Below are positions 16,991-25,475 of a stretch of 60,098 bases of DNA, in pieces (within the stretch, counting starts at the first letter, position 1; each line of letters opens with the position of its first letter). The translations under genes and the position numbers were made by a program. The notes beneath the pieces are model-generated. The model was not told the origin of the DNA and searched no databases. It saw nothing but the letters and a program-made list of their open reading frames with translations. The stretch is from the NCBI GenBank assembly GCA_937924505.1, contig CALDSR010000029.1, positions 1 to 60,098 on the forward strand. The letters run 5' to 3'. The DNA comes from an uncultured Granulosicoccus sp. (GTDB taxonomy: Bacteria > Pseudomonadota > Gammaproteobacteria > Granulosicoccales > Granulosicoccaceae).

Positions 16991-18194
16991 TCAACCATCG
17001 TTGATCCAGGTCATTGGTATCGACGCAACCAATTTGTTTCATCGTGTTGACTAGCTCATCGCCGAGTATCTGAACGGCATGATCAGCGCCCGGCTCACCC
17101 AGCGCGGTAACACCGTACAGGAATGGACGGCCAGCAAGAACAAAGTCAGCACCGCAAGCCAATGCACGGGCCACATCAAGGCCACTTCTGACACCACTGT
17201 CGACCAGCACGGATACCGATGGTCCGACGCTTTGGCGAATAGCGGGCAAGCACGGTATCGTTGCCGGTGATGAATCGATTTGGCGCCCGCCATGATTCGA
17301 AACGACTATGCCGTCGACGCCAACACTGGCCGCTTGTTTTGCATCATCGGTATGCATGATGCCCTTGACGACCAATTTTCCAGGCCATAGATCGCGGATA
17401 CGTTTAATTTCATCGAGGGTCATGGGTTGAGTGAGTTGCGTACTCAGGAATGCCATGGTGTCGTTCAGATTGTGGCCGAAGCTGTAGCGCTCGAGTGTGC
17501 GAAAACGCGGAAGTCCGGCCCTGGCTGTGGCTAATGCCCATGAGGGATGTAACAACGTTTGTAAAATGTTACGTAGATCCATTCGTGGCGGTATATTCAG
17601 GCCACTTCGAATCTGACGCTCACGTCGGGCGGGAACCGGTACATCGAGGGTGAGTATCAGGACGTCAAAGCCTGCTGCCGTTGCTCGTGCGAGCACATCT
17701 TTCTTGATGTCAGGATCAATCGGTGTGTACATCTGGAACCAGCCATTGTGTCCAGCATCGTCGTTGGTGATAGCGCCGATGGATTCAATGTCATGGGTCG
17801 CGACAATGCTCAAGCCATAGGGAATATTTGCTCGCTTCGCCGCTGTTGCCAAAAACTTTTCGGTTCCAGGCCACATGATGCCGCACAGGCCCACAGGTGC
17901 GATGCCAAAAGGCTGATCCCAGCTTCGGCCAAACAATGTGGTTTTGGTTGAAACCTTGCTGACGTCAGTCAGATAACGTGGCGTCAGCTCAATGGCATCG
18001 AATGCGTTCGTGTTCCGAGCAAGCGATGTCTCGCGACCGGCGCCGCCTTCAAGGTAACTGATCGAAAACGCGGGCAATCGCTTGCGCGAACGCACGGCGA
18101 GATCGTCTATCGTCGGGTACTGCTGCATCAGAGGCTTCATGATCCAATCGTAAGCGTTGTGGGCAGATCTTGCCAGCTTGTCAGAATTGATCAT
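16986..18194 (-). CDS. FMN-dependent alpha-hydroxy-acid dehydrogenase (L-lactate dehydrogenase type)
   Basis: The 402-aa product (start taken at ATG 18194; GTG 18215 is an alternative) has the glycolate oxidase/L-lactate dehydrogenase barrel. Visible are APVGLCGIMWPGTE, GWFQMYTPIDPDI, VLILTLDVPVPARRER, KLVVKGIMHTDDAK and the active-site GIVVSNHGGRQIDSS, where the His abstracts the substrate proton. FMN phosphate binding is in VDSGVRSGLDVARALACGAD. It oxidises an L-2-hydroxyacid and passes electrons to the respiratory chain or oxygen. It is divergent from the unknown 166-aa gene. L-lactate is the default guess. Confidence 0.9.
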   Translation of the reverse strand: MINSDKLARSAHNAYDWIMKPLMQQYPTIDDLAVRSRKRLPAFSISYLEGGAGRETSLARNTNAFDAIELTPRYLTDVSKVSTKTTLFGRSWDQPFGIAPVGLCGIMWPGTEKFLATAAKRANIPYGLSIVATHDIESIGAITNDDAGHNGWFQMYTPIDPDIKKDVLARATAAGFDVLILTLDVPVPARRERQIRSGLNIPPRMDLRNILQTLLHPSWALATARAGLPRFRTLERYSFGHNLNDTMAFLSTQLTQPMTLDEIKRIRDLWPGKLVVKGIMHTDDAKQAASVGVDGIVVSNHGGRQIDSSPATIPCLPAIRQSVGPSVSVLVDSGVRSGLDVARALACGADFVLAGRPFLYGVTALGEPGADHAVQILGDELVNTMKQIGCVDTNDLDQRWLS

Positions 18195-18272
18195 AATTCG
18201 TGTTGGATCGATCACCAGTCGAATTCCGTGACTGCTTACTCTGTATCTCTACTCATCACAAAGAGAATCATC

Positions 18273-18773
18273 ATGGAAATACAGATTGCCAGCAATCAGG
18301 TCCTGAAGCCCATCTGGCAGCCAGAGTCCGCCACCCGTGCCTGTCGCGCAACGGGCATCCTGACGCGTTCGGGTCAGAATCTGGGTCGTCCGTTTTGTGT
18401 AAGAGATGTGCGCTTTGATGGTGAACATTGTTACTACCGTATGGCGCCAGGTGGCGCGGCTTCAGGGCACTGGTTGGCTGATGACGGGTCTATCGACTAT
18501 CAATCGTTTGCCTGTCTGATTATTGATCAGCTCGCCCGGCTTGAAGATGGTTGGCAATTCGAGCTGTTTGATCGTCCCGGTGGTAACTCACAAGGCGGGT
18601 TCAAGGCGTTGTCGATAGACGTTTATGATTCATGGACCATTGATCTGGCAACGGTTTGGCTGAAGGTGAGTCTTGAAACGGCAGCTCAGGGTTCGCGCCG
18701 TGGACGAGAGACACAGGGTTGGATGGCCATGCTGCTGGAGAGTGTCGAGCCGGCGTTGCAGCTCGCCTCGTAG
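18273..18773 (+). CDS. Hypothetical protein, 166 aa
   Basis: The start at ATG 18273 is preceded by an AAGAGA stretch. I do not recognise the family. The sequence is soluble, with an internal block FCVRDVRFDGEHCYYRMAPG followed by HWLADDGSIDYQSFACLIID, then a C-terminal helix-rich part. It has no signal peptide and no transmembrane segment. Its codon use and open length look like a real gene. It is divergent from the FMN dehydrogenase and ends about 90 bases before a decayed nucleoside phosphorylase. No function is assigned. Confidence 0.7.
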   Translation: MEIQIASNQVLKPIWQPESATRACRATGILTRSGQNLGRPFCVRDVRFDGEHCYYRMAPGGAASGHWLADDGSIDYQSFACLIIDQLARLEDGWQFELFDRPGGNSQGGFKALSIDVYDSWTIDLATVWLKVSLETAAQGSRRGRETQGWMAMLLESVEPALQLAS

Positions 18774-18864
18774 CCGTATTCTGTCGGTCATCGAGTGTTT
18801 TCGTACACTGAGCCGCTGCCTGTATCGGTCAGCAGCGTGGCTGTACTACAGGGAACCGGAATAA

Positions 18865-19214
18865 ATGGATTGCGTCGGCCAAAAGATTATTGAGCGATTA
18901 TGGTGTAGACACTCGCAGAACATGACATCACACTTGGCCTGTTCGCGAAATCCAACGAGATGTGTGATGACTGAGCGAATACGGGTATTGAGTCAATCGA
19001 TTTCGAAACAGGCGCCGTCATCGTGGTAGCTGAGCATTTCAAAGTGTCTGCCGTATCGATGTTGTCGGCCCGGGATGCGCTTAAACCCGACAAGACGTTT
19101 CTCGATATATTATCTGACGAAGATTCAGCGAGACTTAAATCGTCGAATAATCTAATCTTTGACGTTGCCGCGTCTCTGGCAGAATTTGGTCAGAGCGAAA
19201 ACGGTATACGATGA
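18865..19214 (+). pseudogene. Decayed nucleoside phosphorylase (PNP/UDP family), C-terminal part
   Basis: Fragments line up in order across three frames: GQKIIER, then YGVDTR, then HDITLGLFAKSNEMCDD, an in-frame TGA, then ANTGIESIDFETGAVIVVAE followed by HFKVSAVSMLSARDALKPDK and TFLDILSDEDSARLKSSNN. The block with acidic ...DFETGAV and SxxSARDxLxPxKTF is the nucleoside-binding end of PNP/uridine phosphorylase superfamily proteins. Two frameshifts plus a stop show it is broken. The last 63 codons alone remain open and should not be annotated as a gene. It directly precedes the ABC importer at 19.3 kb. Confidence 0.6.
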
Positions 19215-19279
19215 GTGGAATATGCACTGATCGCGAATCATTGACGGTATCCAAAAATTAAGCAAGATTGTGAGGAAAA

Positions 19280-20509
19280 ATGAAGACAATCAAGTGGGGA
19301 CTCGTAGCATCCAGTCTGACTTTGCTGCCGGTGGCAGCTTTTGCCGATACGGCTGATGGTGAATCTCTGATCGGGAAACCTTGGGACGAAATCACCGCGC
19401 TGGCCAAAGGAGGCGAGGTGAACTGGTTCTTGTGGGGCGGCTCTGACAATATCAATCAATATGTCACTGAATTTGTCGGCGGTATTCTCAAGGATCAGTA
19501 CGATATCAGCCTCAACCGAGTCGGGTTAAGCGATACGGTGGAAGCGGTCAATATCGTGCTTGGTGAAAAGGAATCGGGTGTCACGGACAAGGGTTCGGTA
19601 GACATGATCTGGATTAATGGTGAAAATTTTCGCACCATGAAACAAGGTGGTTTGGCCTATTGTGGCTATACCGATACGCTGCCAAACAATAAGCTGATTG
19701 ATTGGGGTAATCCTGCGATTGCCAATGATTTTGGTGTTCCGGTAGATGGTTGCGAAGTACCTTGGTCAAAAGCTCAATTTGCCTTTGCCTATGACACGAA
19801 CCGCATGGACTCGCCGCCAAAGTCCATTCCTGAATTACTTGAGTGGGTAAAAGCGAATCCCGGCAAGTTTACGTATCCTGCACCGCCCGATTTCAACGGC
19901 TCTGTTTTCGTACGACATGTTTTTTACCATGCAGCTGGCGGGGTAGAGAACCTGCTTGGTGACTTCGATCAAGCTCGTTTCGATGAGGTAGCCGCAAAAA
20001 CCTGGGAAATTCTTAACGATCTGGAACCCAGTTTGTGGCGCGAAGGTAAAACCTATCCGGCATCGATAAGTGCCTTGGAGCAGTTATATGCCAACTCTGA
20101 AGTGGATCTGACGTTCAATTATGAGCCATCGGGTGTTGGCTTGAACATCGAAAACGGTGTATTCCCACCAACGACTCAAGGCTATGGACTGACCGATGGC
20201 ACGATCGGAAACACCAACTATACGATAATCCCGTTCAACTCGCCAAACAAGGCTGCAGCACTGGTTCTGCAAAACGTATTGTTATCAGGTGAAGCGCAAT
20301 ACCAAAAAGCGCGTCCGGATGTATGGGGTGCCGCGACGGCCATTACCGTAGCTAACACCAGCGCCGGGATACAGGAAAAATTCGCGTCGATCAAATCTCA
20401 TCCGAATGTGGTACCAGCGGCGGAACTTGCCAAGGCTGCATTACCTGAGTTACAAGCTTCCTGGATATCGGCGATTGAAAAAGGCTGGTTGGAGAACGTG
20501 GGTAACTAG
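19280..20509 (+). CDS. ABC transporter substrate-binding protein (YnjB-like)
   Basis: The start at ATG 19280 follows GAGGAAAA. The 409-aa precursor has a Sec signal (VASSLTLLPVAAFA-D). The mature part follows the YnjB/extracellular family 1 pattern: GGEVNWFLWGGSDNINQYV at the start, the phrase VDMIWINGENFRTMKQGGL, and SVFVRHVFYHAAGG. Family members deliver an unidentified small solute; in Escherichia coli the ynjBCD system is uncharacterised. It is followed by a hairpin and two permeases and an ATPase in the same orientation, a complete importer. The broken nucleoside phosphorylase next door hints at a nucleoside-like ligand, but this is only contextual. Confidence 0.85.
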   Translation: MKTIKWGLVASSLTLLPVAAFADTADGESLIGKPWDEITALAKGGEVNWFLWGGSDNINQYVTEFVGGILKDQYDISLNRVGLSDTVEAVNIVLGEKESGVTDKGSVDMIWINGENFRTMKQGGLAYCGYTDTLPNNKLIDWGNPAIANDFGVPVDGCEVPWSKAQFAFAYDTNRMDSPPKSIPELLEWVKANPGKFTYPAPPDFNGSVFVRHVFYHAAGGVENLLGDFDQARFDEVAAKTWEILNDLEPSLWREGKTYPASISALEQLYANSEVDLTFNYEPSGVGLNIENGVFPPTTQGYGLTDGTIGNTNYTIIPFNSPNKAAALVLQNVLLSGEAQYQKARPDVWGAATAITVANTSAGIQEKFASIKSHPNVVPAAELAKAALPELQASWISAIEKGWLENVGN

Positions 20510-20552
20510 AGTCAGAAATTCACGCCAAGAGAATATTTGATGGTTATTCTCT

Positions 20553-20588
20553 ATCGAACCGCAGTGCAAGAGCACACTGCGGTTCGAT
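20553..20588 (+). terminator. Strong hairpin between binding-protein and permease genes
   Basis: A perfect 14-bp inverted repeat (ATCGAACCGCAGTG at 20553-20566 pairs with 20575-20588) encloses the 8-base loop CAAGAGCA. No U-run follows, so it is more likely an RNA-stabilising or attenuating hairpin that keeps the binding-protein message abundant than a full terminator. Confidence 0.8.
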
Positions 20589-20619
20589 GCCAACCTTGGG
20601 ATCACGCTAGCACCGGTTC

Positions 20620-21477
20620 ATGTCCGATCGCCTGAAAATATTCCTGCTGTTGCTCCCTGCCATGTCACTGATCGTGATTCTGTTTTTTGGGGGGCTCGCG
20701 GTCGGCTTGATGCGAAGCTTCAACTATATGCCGGTCATTGGTCTGACCAATCCCGATTGGAGTGCGTATATAGCGGTATTTACTGACAAGGAATTCTATC
20801 TCTCCTTTTTGTTGACGTTTCATATCGCTTTTACCTCGACCGTTATTTCATCAATTCTGGCCATCGGTGCGGCCTTGTTGTTACGTCGGCAGTTTGTCGG
20901 TCGGGCGATAGTCAATTTTCTGTTTCAACTGAACTTGACAGTTCCACATCTGGTCGGCGCGATTGGTATCTTGTATCTCTTTTCACAATCGGGAAGTTTT
21001 GCGAGGCTTGCGGCGGAGTGGGGAATGATTGCTCGCCCGGGTGATTTCCCGGCGTTGGTGTTCGATCCCTATGCAATTGGCATTATCCTGCAATACGTGT
21101 GGAAAGAAGTCCCGTTTATCGGTGTGATCATTCTCGCGAACATGCAGTCACTCGGTGAAGACTACGAAAGCGTTGCACGTTCCCTGGGGGCCAGTCGTTG
21201 GCAGTCGTTTCGACATGTCCTGTTGCCATTGATCTTCCCGGGCGTGCTATCGGCTTCGGTCATGGTCTTCGCGTTTACCTTTGGCGCTTATGAAATCCCC
21301 GCGATACTCGGCTCAAGCTACCCGGCGGCCTTGCCGGTACTGGCTTATCGAAAATATACCGATGTAGATCTGGCCGCTCGTCCCGAGGCGATGGCGATGG
21401 CCATCATTATTGCGTTGTTGAGTGCGCTCATGATCTATTTCTATATTCGTTATTCGCGCCGCAGGATTCGTACCTGA
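20620..21477 (+). CDS. ABC transporter permease 1 of the YnjB-like importer
   Basis: The 285-aa protein has about six transmembrane helices and the permease coupling motif EDYESVARSLGASRWQSFRH then VLLPLIFPG. It pairs with the next gene; a 1-base gap separates its TGA from the next ATG. It resembles one half of YnjC or the PotB/ThiP permeases. It would form the pore for the solute captured by the 19.3-kb binding protein. Confidence 0.88.
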   Translation: MSDRLKIFLLLLPAMSLIVILFFGGLAVGLMRSFNYMPVIGLTNPDWSAYIAVFTDKEFYLSFLLTFHIAFTSTVISSILAIGAALLLRRQFVGRAIVNFLFQLNLTVPHLVGAIGILYLFSQSGSFARLAAEWGMIARPGDFPALVFDPYAIGIILQYVWKEVPFIGVIILANMQSLGEDYESVARSLGASRWQSFRHVLLPLIFPGVLSASVMVFAFTFGAYEIPAILGSSYPAALPVLAYRKYTDVDLAARPEAMAMAIIIALLSALMIYFYIRYSRRRIRT

Positions 21478-21478
21478 G

Positions 21479-22303
21479 ATGAATGAGCGGGAGTCATTTC
21501 CGTTACGCAGTATGCGATTCCTTACCGGTCTCCTACTGATCACGTGGTTGGTATTGCCACTGATACCATTGGCTATCTGGTCATTTGCCAAAGGCTGGTT
21601 TTTCCCGGACATCCTGCCAAAGAACTGGTCAATGCGGGCATGGGAATATACGTTTTCCGATACGGCAGGCGTTATTGACAGCTTGTGGTTGACAATAGGT
21701 ATTTCATTGGCCGCAACTGTCTTGTCGATTATTGTCGGTATTCCGGCTGGGCGAGCACTTGGCATGTACAAGTTTCGTGGTAAGCAACTTGTCGAACTGA
21801 TGATTCTGGCGCCAATTATTGTTCCTGGCATCGCTGTGGTGCTCGGTATTCATTCGGTATTCATCTCGATGGGTCTTAACAACACCGTGACCGGTGTCAT
21901 CCTCGTTCACTTGATACCGACACTGCCTTATATGGTGCTGGTGATGTCCGGGATATTCTCCAACTATGATCCCGCCTTCGAAGCGCAGGCAAGGAGTCTC
22001 GGCGCGTCTCCATTAAAGACATTCTGGTATGTCACCTTGCCAGCTATTATGCCCGGCATCATTGTGGGTGGTCTCTTTGCCTTTCTGGTTTCCTGGAGCC
22101 AATACATACTGACCTTGCTTATCGGTGGCGGACGAGTGGTGACACTGCCGCTATTGTTGTTTAATTTCGCGACATCCGGTCGTAATGATATTACGGGTGC
22201 CATTGGCATGATCTATATCTTGCCGGGCATCGTCATCTTGTTGCTGACTGCCAGGCACTTGTCCGGACGTAGCGGCGCGGTCGGAGGCTTTGGACAAATT
22301 TGA
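21479..22303 (+). CDS. ABC transporter permease 2 of the YnjB-like importer
   Basis: The 274-aa membrane protein has about six helices, with the EAA loop PAFEAQARSLGASPLKTFWY and following VTLPAIMPGIIVGG. It begins right after permease 1 and its TGA overlaps the TTG start of the ATPase (TTGA), so the three are translationally coupled. It belongs to the PotC/YnjC-type inner-membrane components. Confidence 0.88.
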   Translation: MNERESFPLRSMRFLTGLLLITWLVLPLIPLAIWSFAKGWFFPDILPKNWSMRAWEYTFSDTAGVIDSLWLTIGISLAATVLSIIVGIPAGRALGMYKFRGKQLVELMILAPIIVPGIAVVLGIHSVFISMGLNNTVTGVILVHLIPTLPYMVLVMSGIFSNYDPAFEAQARSLGASPLKTFWYVTLPAIMPGIIVGGLFAFLVSWSQYILTLLIGGGRVVTLPLLLFNFATSGRNDITGAIGMIYILPGIVILLLTARHLSGRSGAVGGFGQI

Positions 22304-23340
22304 CACACGTATCCATCAACAAGCTGACCAAGGTCTATACCGGGGCCAAGGAGCCATCGCTGGATCAGCTCTCGCTGGAGATAGCGTCCGGTGAGCTGAC
22401 CGCTTTGCTTGGCCCATCAGGTTGTGGCAAGACAACGACGATGAAAATGATCGCCGGGCTGTTAAATCCAACATCGGGTGATGTCACGTTTGACGGTCGT
22501 TCGGTGCTCAAGGACAAGCCTGAGGATCGGGGCGTGGTCATGGTATTTCAGAATTATTTGTTGTTCCCGTATATGAGCGTCGCTGACAATGTCGGCTTTG
22601 GCCTCAAGATGCGCAAGATCGATAAAAGTGAAATTAATCGACGTGTCAAGGACATGCTTGCGCTGGTCAAGTTGCCAGAGCTCGGCTCGCGCAAGCCCAG
22701 CGAGTTATCTGGAGGACAACAGCAACGTGTGGCATTGGCACGTGCACTGATCGTTCAACCAAATGTGCTGCTGCTAGATGAACCTTTGTCAAATCTTGAT
22801 GCCCATTTGAGATTCGAAATGCGAGATCTGATCCGCAACCTGCAGCAAGAGATGGGTATCACCACGATCTTTGTTACCCATGATCAGGAAGAGGCGGTGG
22901 TATTGGCTGACAAGGTTGCGTTGATTCTCGATGGCCGATTGAAACAATACGATGAAGCATCGGTATTTTACTCACGGCCTGTGGATGAGGCGACGGCGCG
23001 TTTTTTTGGGGGCCAGAACTTTGTCGATGGTCTGGCAAGAGACGGTGTCTTTGAAGCATCCTTCGGTCGTCTGGTTTTACCCACTGACGCAGCGAGTGGT
23101 TCTGGCAAGCTGACGGTAAGACCAGAAAATATACGAATCGCACAGGCGCATGATGACAACACGATCAAGGCGACTGTGCACGAGAAATTTTATCTTGGCA
23201 CTCAGACACGGTTACAACTGAAAGTGGGTGAGGAGATACTGCATATGGTCGCTAATCCAAACGATGTTGATAGTTTGAACGCTGGCGACTCAGTGTCAGT
23301 TGCATTGCCGCAAGAAGCGCTCTGGATGCTCAGCTCATGA
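22300..23340 (+). CDS. ABC transporter ATP-binding protein of the YnjB-like importer
   Basis: The 346-aa product starts at TTG 22300 overlapping the permease stop, with a GGAGG about 12 bases upstream. Motifs: Walker A GPSGCGKTT, FQNYLLFPYMSVADNV, signature [15 protein letters not shown], Walker B VLLLDEPLSNLDA, switch FVTHDQEEAVV. A C-terminal TOBE-like regulatory domain follows from about residue 240 (LTVRPENIRIA). This is the MalK/PotA-type longer ATPase. Its TGA is overlapped by ATG (ATGA) of a now broken downstream gene, so the operon formerly continued. Confidence 0.9.
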   Translation: MTHVSINKLTKVYTGAKEPSLDQLSLEIASGELTALLGPSGCGKTTTMKMIAGLLNPTSGDVTFDGRSVLKDKPEDRGVVMVFQNYLLFPYMSVADNVGFGLKMRKIDKSEINRRVKDMLALVKLPELGSRKPSELSGGQQQRVALARALIVQPNVLLLDEPLSNLDAHLRFEMRDLIRNLQQEMGITTIFVTHDQEEAVVLADKVALILDGRLKQYDEASVFYSRPVDEATARFFGGQNFVDGLARDGVFEASFGRLVLPTDAASGSGKLTVRPENIRIAQAHDDNTIKATVHEKFYLGTQTRLQLKVGEEILHMVANPNDVDSLNAGDSVSVALPQEALWMLSS

Positions 23341-23584
23341 ATGAGTACTTGACAGGAAATTTGGCCTTCACGCCAGTCTCTGGATGGCTCGATGGACGGA
23401 TGAGATTGCGCTGATGTTAAAAACGGGTGCAGATCTCGGGATTGATGGTGTGGAAGTGTCCCTGCTCGGGATGAGCGATGAAAAGGCTGCGGCGCTTGGA
23501 AAGGCGGTCAGGGATCATGGTCTCGACGTCTGGTGTTCTGATGGTCTGGCACCGGACAAGGAGATCACTTCAGTTCATCCGTAA
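23337..23584 (+). pseudogene. Truncated, frameshifted TIM-barrel isomerase (xylose-isomerase-like) N-terminus
   Basis: An ATG at 23337 overlaps the ATPase stop and reads MNEYLTGNLAFTPVSGW, then hits a stop in that frame at about 23414. One frame over, from about 23384, it continues RWTDEIALMLKTGADLGIDG then VEVSLLGMSDEKAAALGKAV and RDHGLDVWCSDGL before TAA at 23582-23584. The xDxGIDGVEV strand and the later HGLDVWCSDGL are typical of AP-endonuclease-2/xylose-isomerase-like barrels. About 80 of an expected 270 residues remain. The following 280 bases show no further gene. Confidence 0.55.
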
Positions 23585-23865
23585 CCAAGCAGGCCAGTAT
23601 GCAAGGTTTGGCATGGGGGCGCTGTGATCGCTCCACTGTGGCTTGCTGGTGTTTTATTGGACATAAGTTGGGATTTTTTATCAGCTATTCAGCTAGCACT
23701 CGCGGTCACTGTTGAATGCGCTGTGATACGGGGCTGTTTGGTCGTGACAGACAGGGTTGATGCGCCCTTAAGCGATTTCCGGTAATCTGGCAGCATCGTT
23801 TCCGTAGACTCGGATTACGCGACTAATCTTGTGATACGGCGACACTCGCTACCGGAGATCGACCG

Positions 23866-25452
23866 ATGGAAAGAACAAAAAGAACAATGAGGCTTACTTT
23901 ACTCAGTGCATTGTTCAGCGGATTGACATTCAGCATGTCGGCACAGGCTGAAACATTCAAGTGGGCTGGCACAACTGACCCCCAAACGATGGACCCGCAT
24001 GCGACAAACACGGCTCCAGTGCTTGGATTTCTGAACAATGTTTATGAAGGACTGGTTCGACGTAACAAGGACATGAAGATTGAGCCCGCACTGGCAGCTA
24101 GCTGGGAGCCTATCGGTGCCGAGGGTTGGCGTTTTAATTTGCGCGCAGGTGTAAAATTTCAGAATGGCTCAGAATTCACGGCAGACGATGTTTTGTTCTC
24201 CTATGAGCGCGCTTCCTCCGAAGCATCAGATGTTCGTTCCTGGTTTGCGCCGGTCAGTGAAGTCAAAGTGGTTGATGACCATACCATCGACTTTCTAACC
24301 AAAGCACCAAATCCGTTATTTCCAGATTCTATCGCCAACTTCATGATTCTGGACCGCGATTGGGCGACTGACAATGATGCCTTGTTGCCTTCTAAAGAAG
24401 CTGAAAATTTTGCCACACGCAACGCCAATGGCACAGGTGCTTTCATGATTGCGGAACGTGATCCAGGCGTTCGGACGGTACTTGAGCCCTATGCAGGGTG
24501 GTGGGACTCCATGGAAAGCAATATTACCGAGGCGATCTTCACACCTATTGGGCAGAGTGCAACGGGAATGGCTGCATTGTTGTCTGGCGAGATCGATTTT
24601 ATCTCGCCAATTCCGTTACAGGATGTGCCACGCATGAAACAACGCGACGGCTTTGCCGTTCATGAAGGCGTGGAGGCCCGCGTACTGATGTTCGGATTTG
24701 CCCACCAGTCCGATGCGCTGATGTTCTCGGATGAAACGGCTGATGTCAATCCGTTCCAGGATGTTCGCGTGCGAAAGGCGGCTTATCAGTCCATCAATGT
24801 AGACGCGCTGATCGACAAGATCATGCGCGGCAACGCTCAGCCCGCATCGCAGCTCGTTTCATCGGCCATGAAAGGCTTTGCGTCAAGCATGGATACACGA
24901 TTGGATTATGATCCTGAAGCGGCAAAAGCGTTGCTGGCAGACGCGGGCTACGAGAACGGTTTCAGTTTCGGTCTGCAATGTCCAAACGACCGATATATTA
25001 ACGATGAGGCCATTTGCAAGGCTGCGGCTAGCATGATGGCGAAGGTTGGCTTGAATGCCAAACTAACCAGCATGCCGGTTCGAAATTACTGGCCAGAGCT
25101 TCGAGAAGATAAATTCGACATGTATCTCCTGGGTTGGTCGCCAGGTACGTTTGATGCAGAACACCCGATTCGTTTTCTGGCGCATACACCTGATGCTGAG
25201 AAGAAACTAGGTAGCTGGAATTTTGGCGACTATTCCAATGCACGTGTCGATGAGCTTTTGCCGATGATTCAAACTGAGCTCGATGAAGCGAAACGTCAGA
25301 GTATGATCGATGAGGTTACCGGTACGTTGCAGGACGATGTCGCGTATATTCCGATGTATGTTCAACCACTGATCTGGGCGTCCAAAGACAACATCAGCCT
25401 GACTCAGCGTACTGACAATTTCTTTATATTGCGCTGGGTGACTATCAACTAG
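23866..25452 (+). CDS. ABC peptide/opine/nickel-type substrate-binding protein (family 5)
   Basis: ATG 23866 follows ACCGGAG. The 528-aa precursor has a Sec signal (LFSGLTFSMSAQA). The mature part shows the family-5 hallmark WAGTTDPQTMDPHATNTAP near the N-terminus, the NVYEGLVRR/LAASWEP region, VKFQNGSEFTADDVLFSYER and YDPEAAKALLADAGYENGF. Family members bind oligopeptides, dipeptides, nickel or other solutes. It faces the permease/ATPase genes of the same importer, converging at about 25.46 kb, rather than lying in one operon with them. The ligand is unknown. Confidence 0.9.
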   Translation: MERTKRTMRLTLLSALFSGLTFSMSAQAETFKWAGTTDPQTMDPHATNTAPVLGFLNNVYEGLVRRNKDMKIEPALAASWEPIGAEGWRFNLRAGVKFQNGSEFTADDVLFSYERASSEASDVRSWFAPVSEVKVVDDHTIDFLTKAPNPLFPDSIANFMILDRDWATDNDALLPSKEAENFATRNANGTGAFMIAERDPGVRTVLEPYAGWWDSMESNITEAIFTPIGQSATGMAALLSGEIDFISPIPLQDVPRMKQRDGFAVHEGVEARVLMFGFAHQSDALMFSDETADVNPFQDVRVRKAAYQSINVDALIDKIMRGNAQPASQLVSSAMKGFASSMDTRLDYDPEAAKALLADAGYENGFSFGLQCPNDRYINDEAICKAAASMMAKVGLNAKLTSMPVRNYWPELREDKFDMYLLGWSPGTFDAEHPIRFLAHTPDAEKKLGSWNFGDYSNARVDELLPMIQTELDEAKRQSMIDEVTGTLQDDVAYIPMYVQPLIWASKDNISLTQRTDNFFILRWVTIN

Positions 25453-25475
25453 ATCGACAGTATGTGTCTGAAGCC

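Noticed and set aside
19023..19214. 63-codon open frame as a separate small gene
   Set aside because: It is the intact end of the frameshifted nucleoside phosphorylase, not an independent gene.
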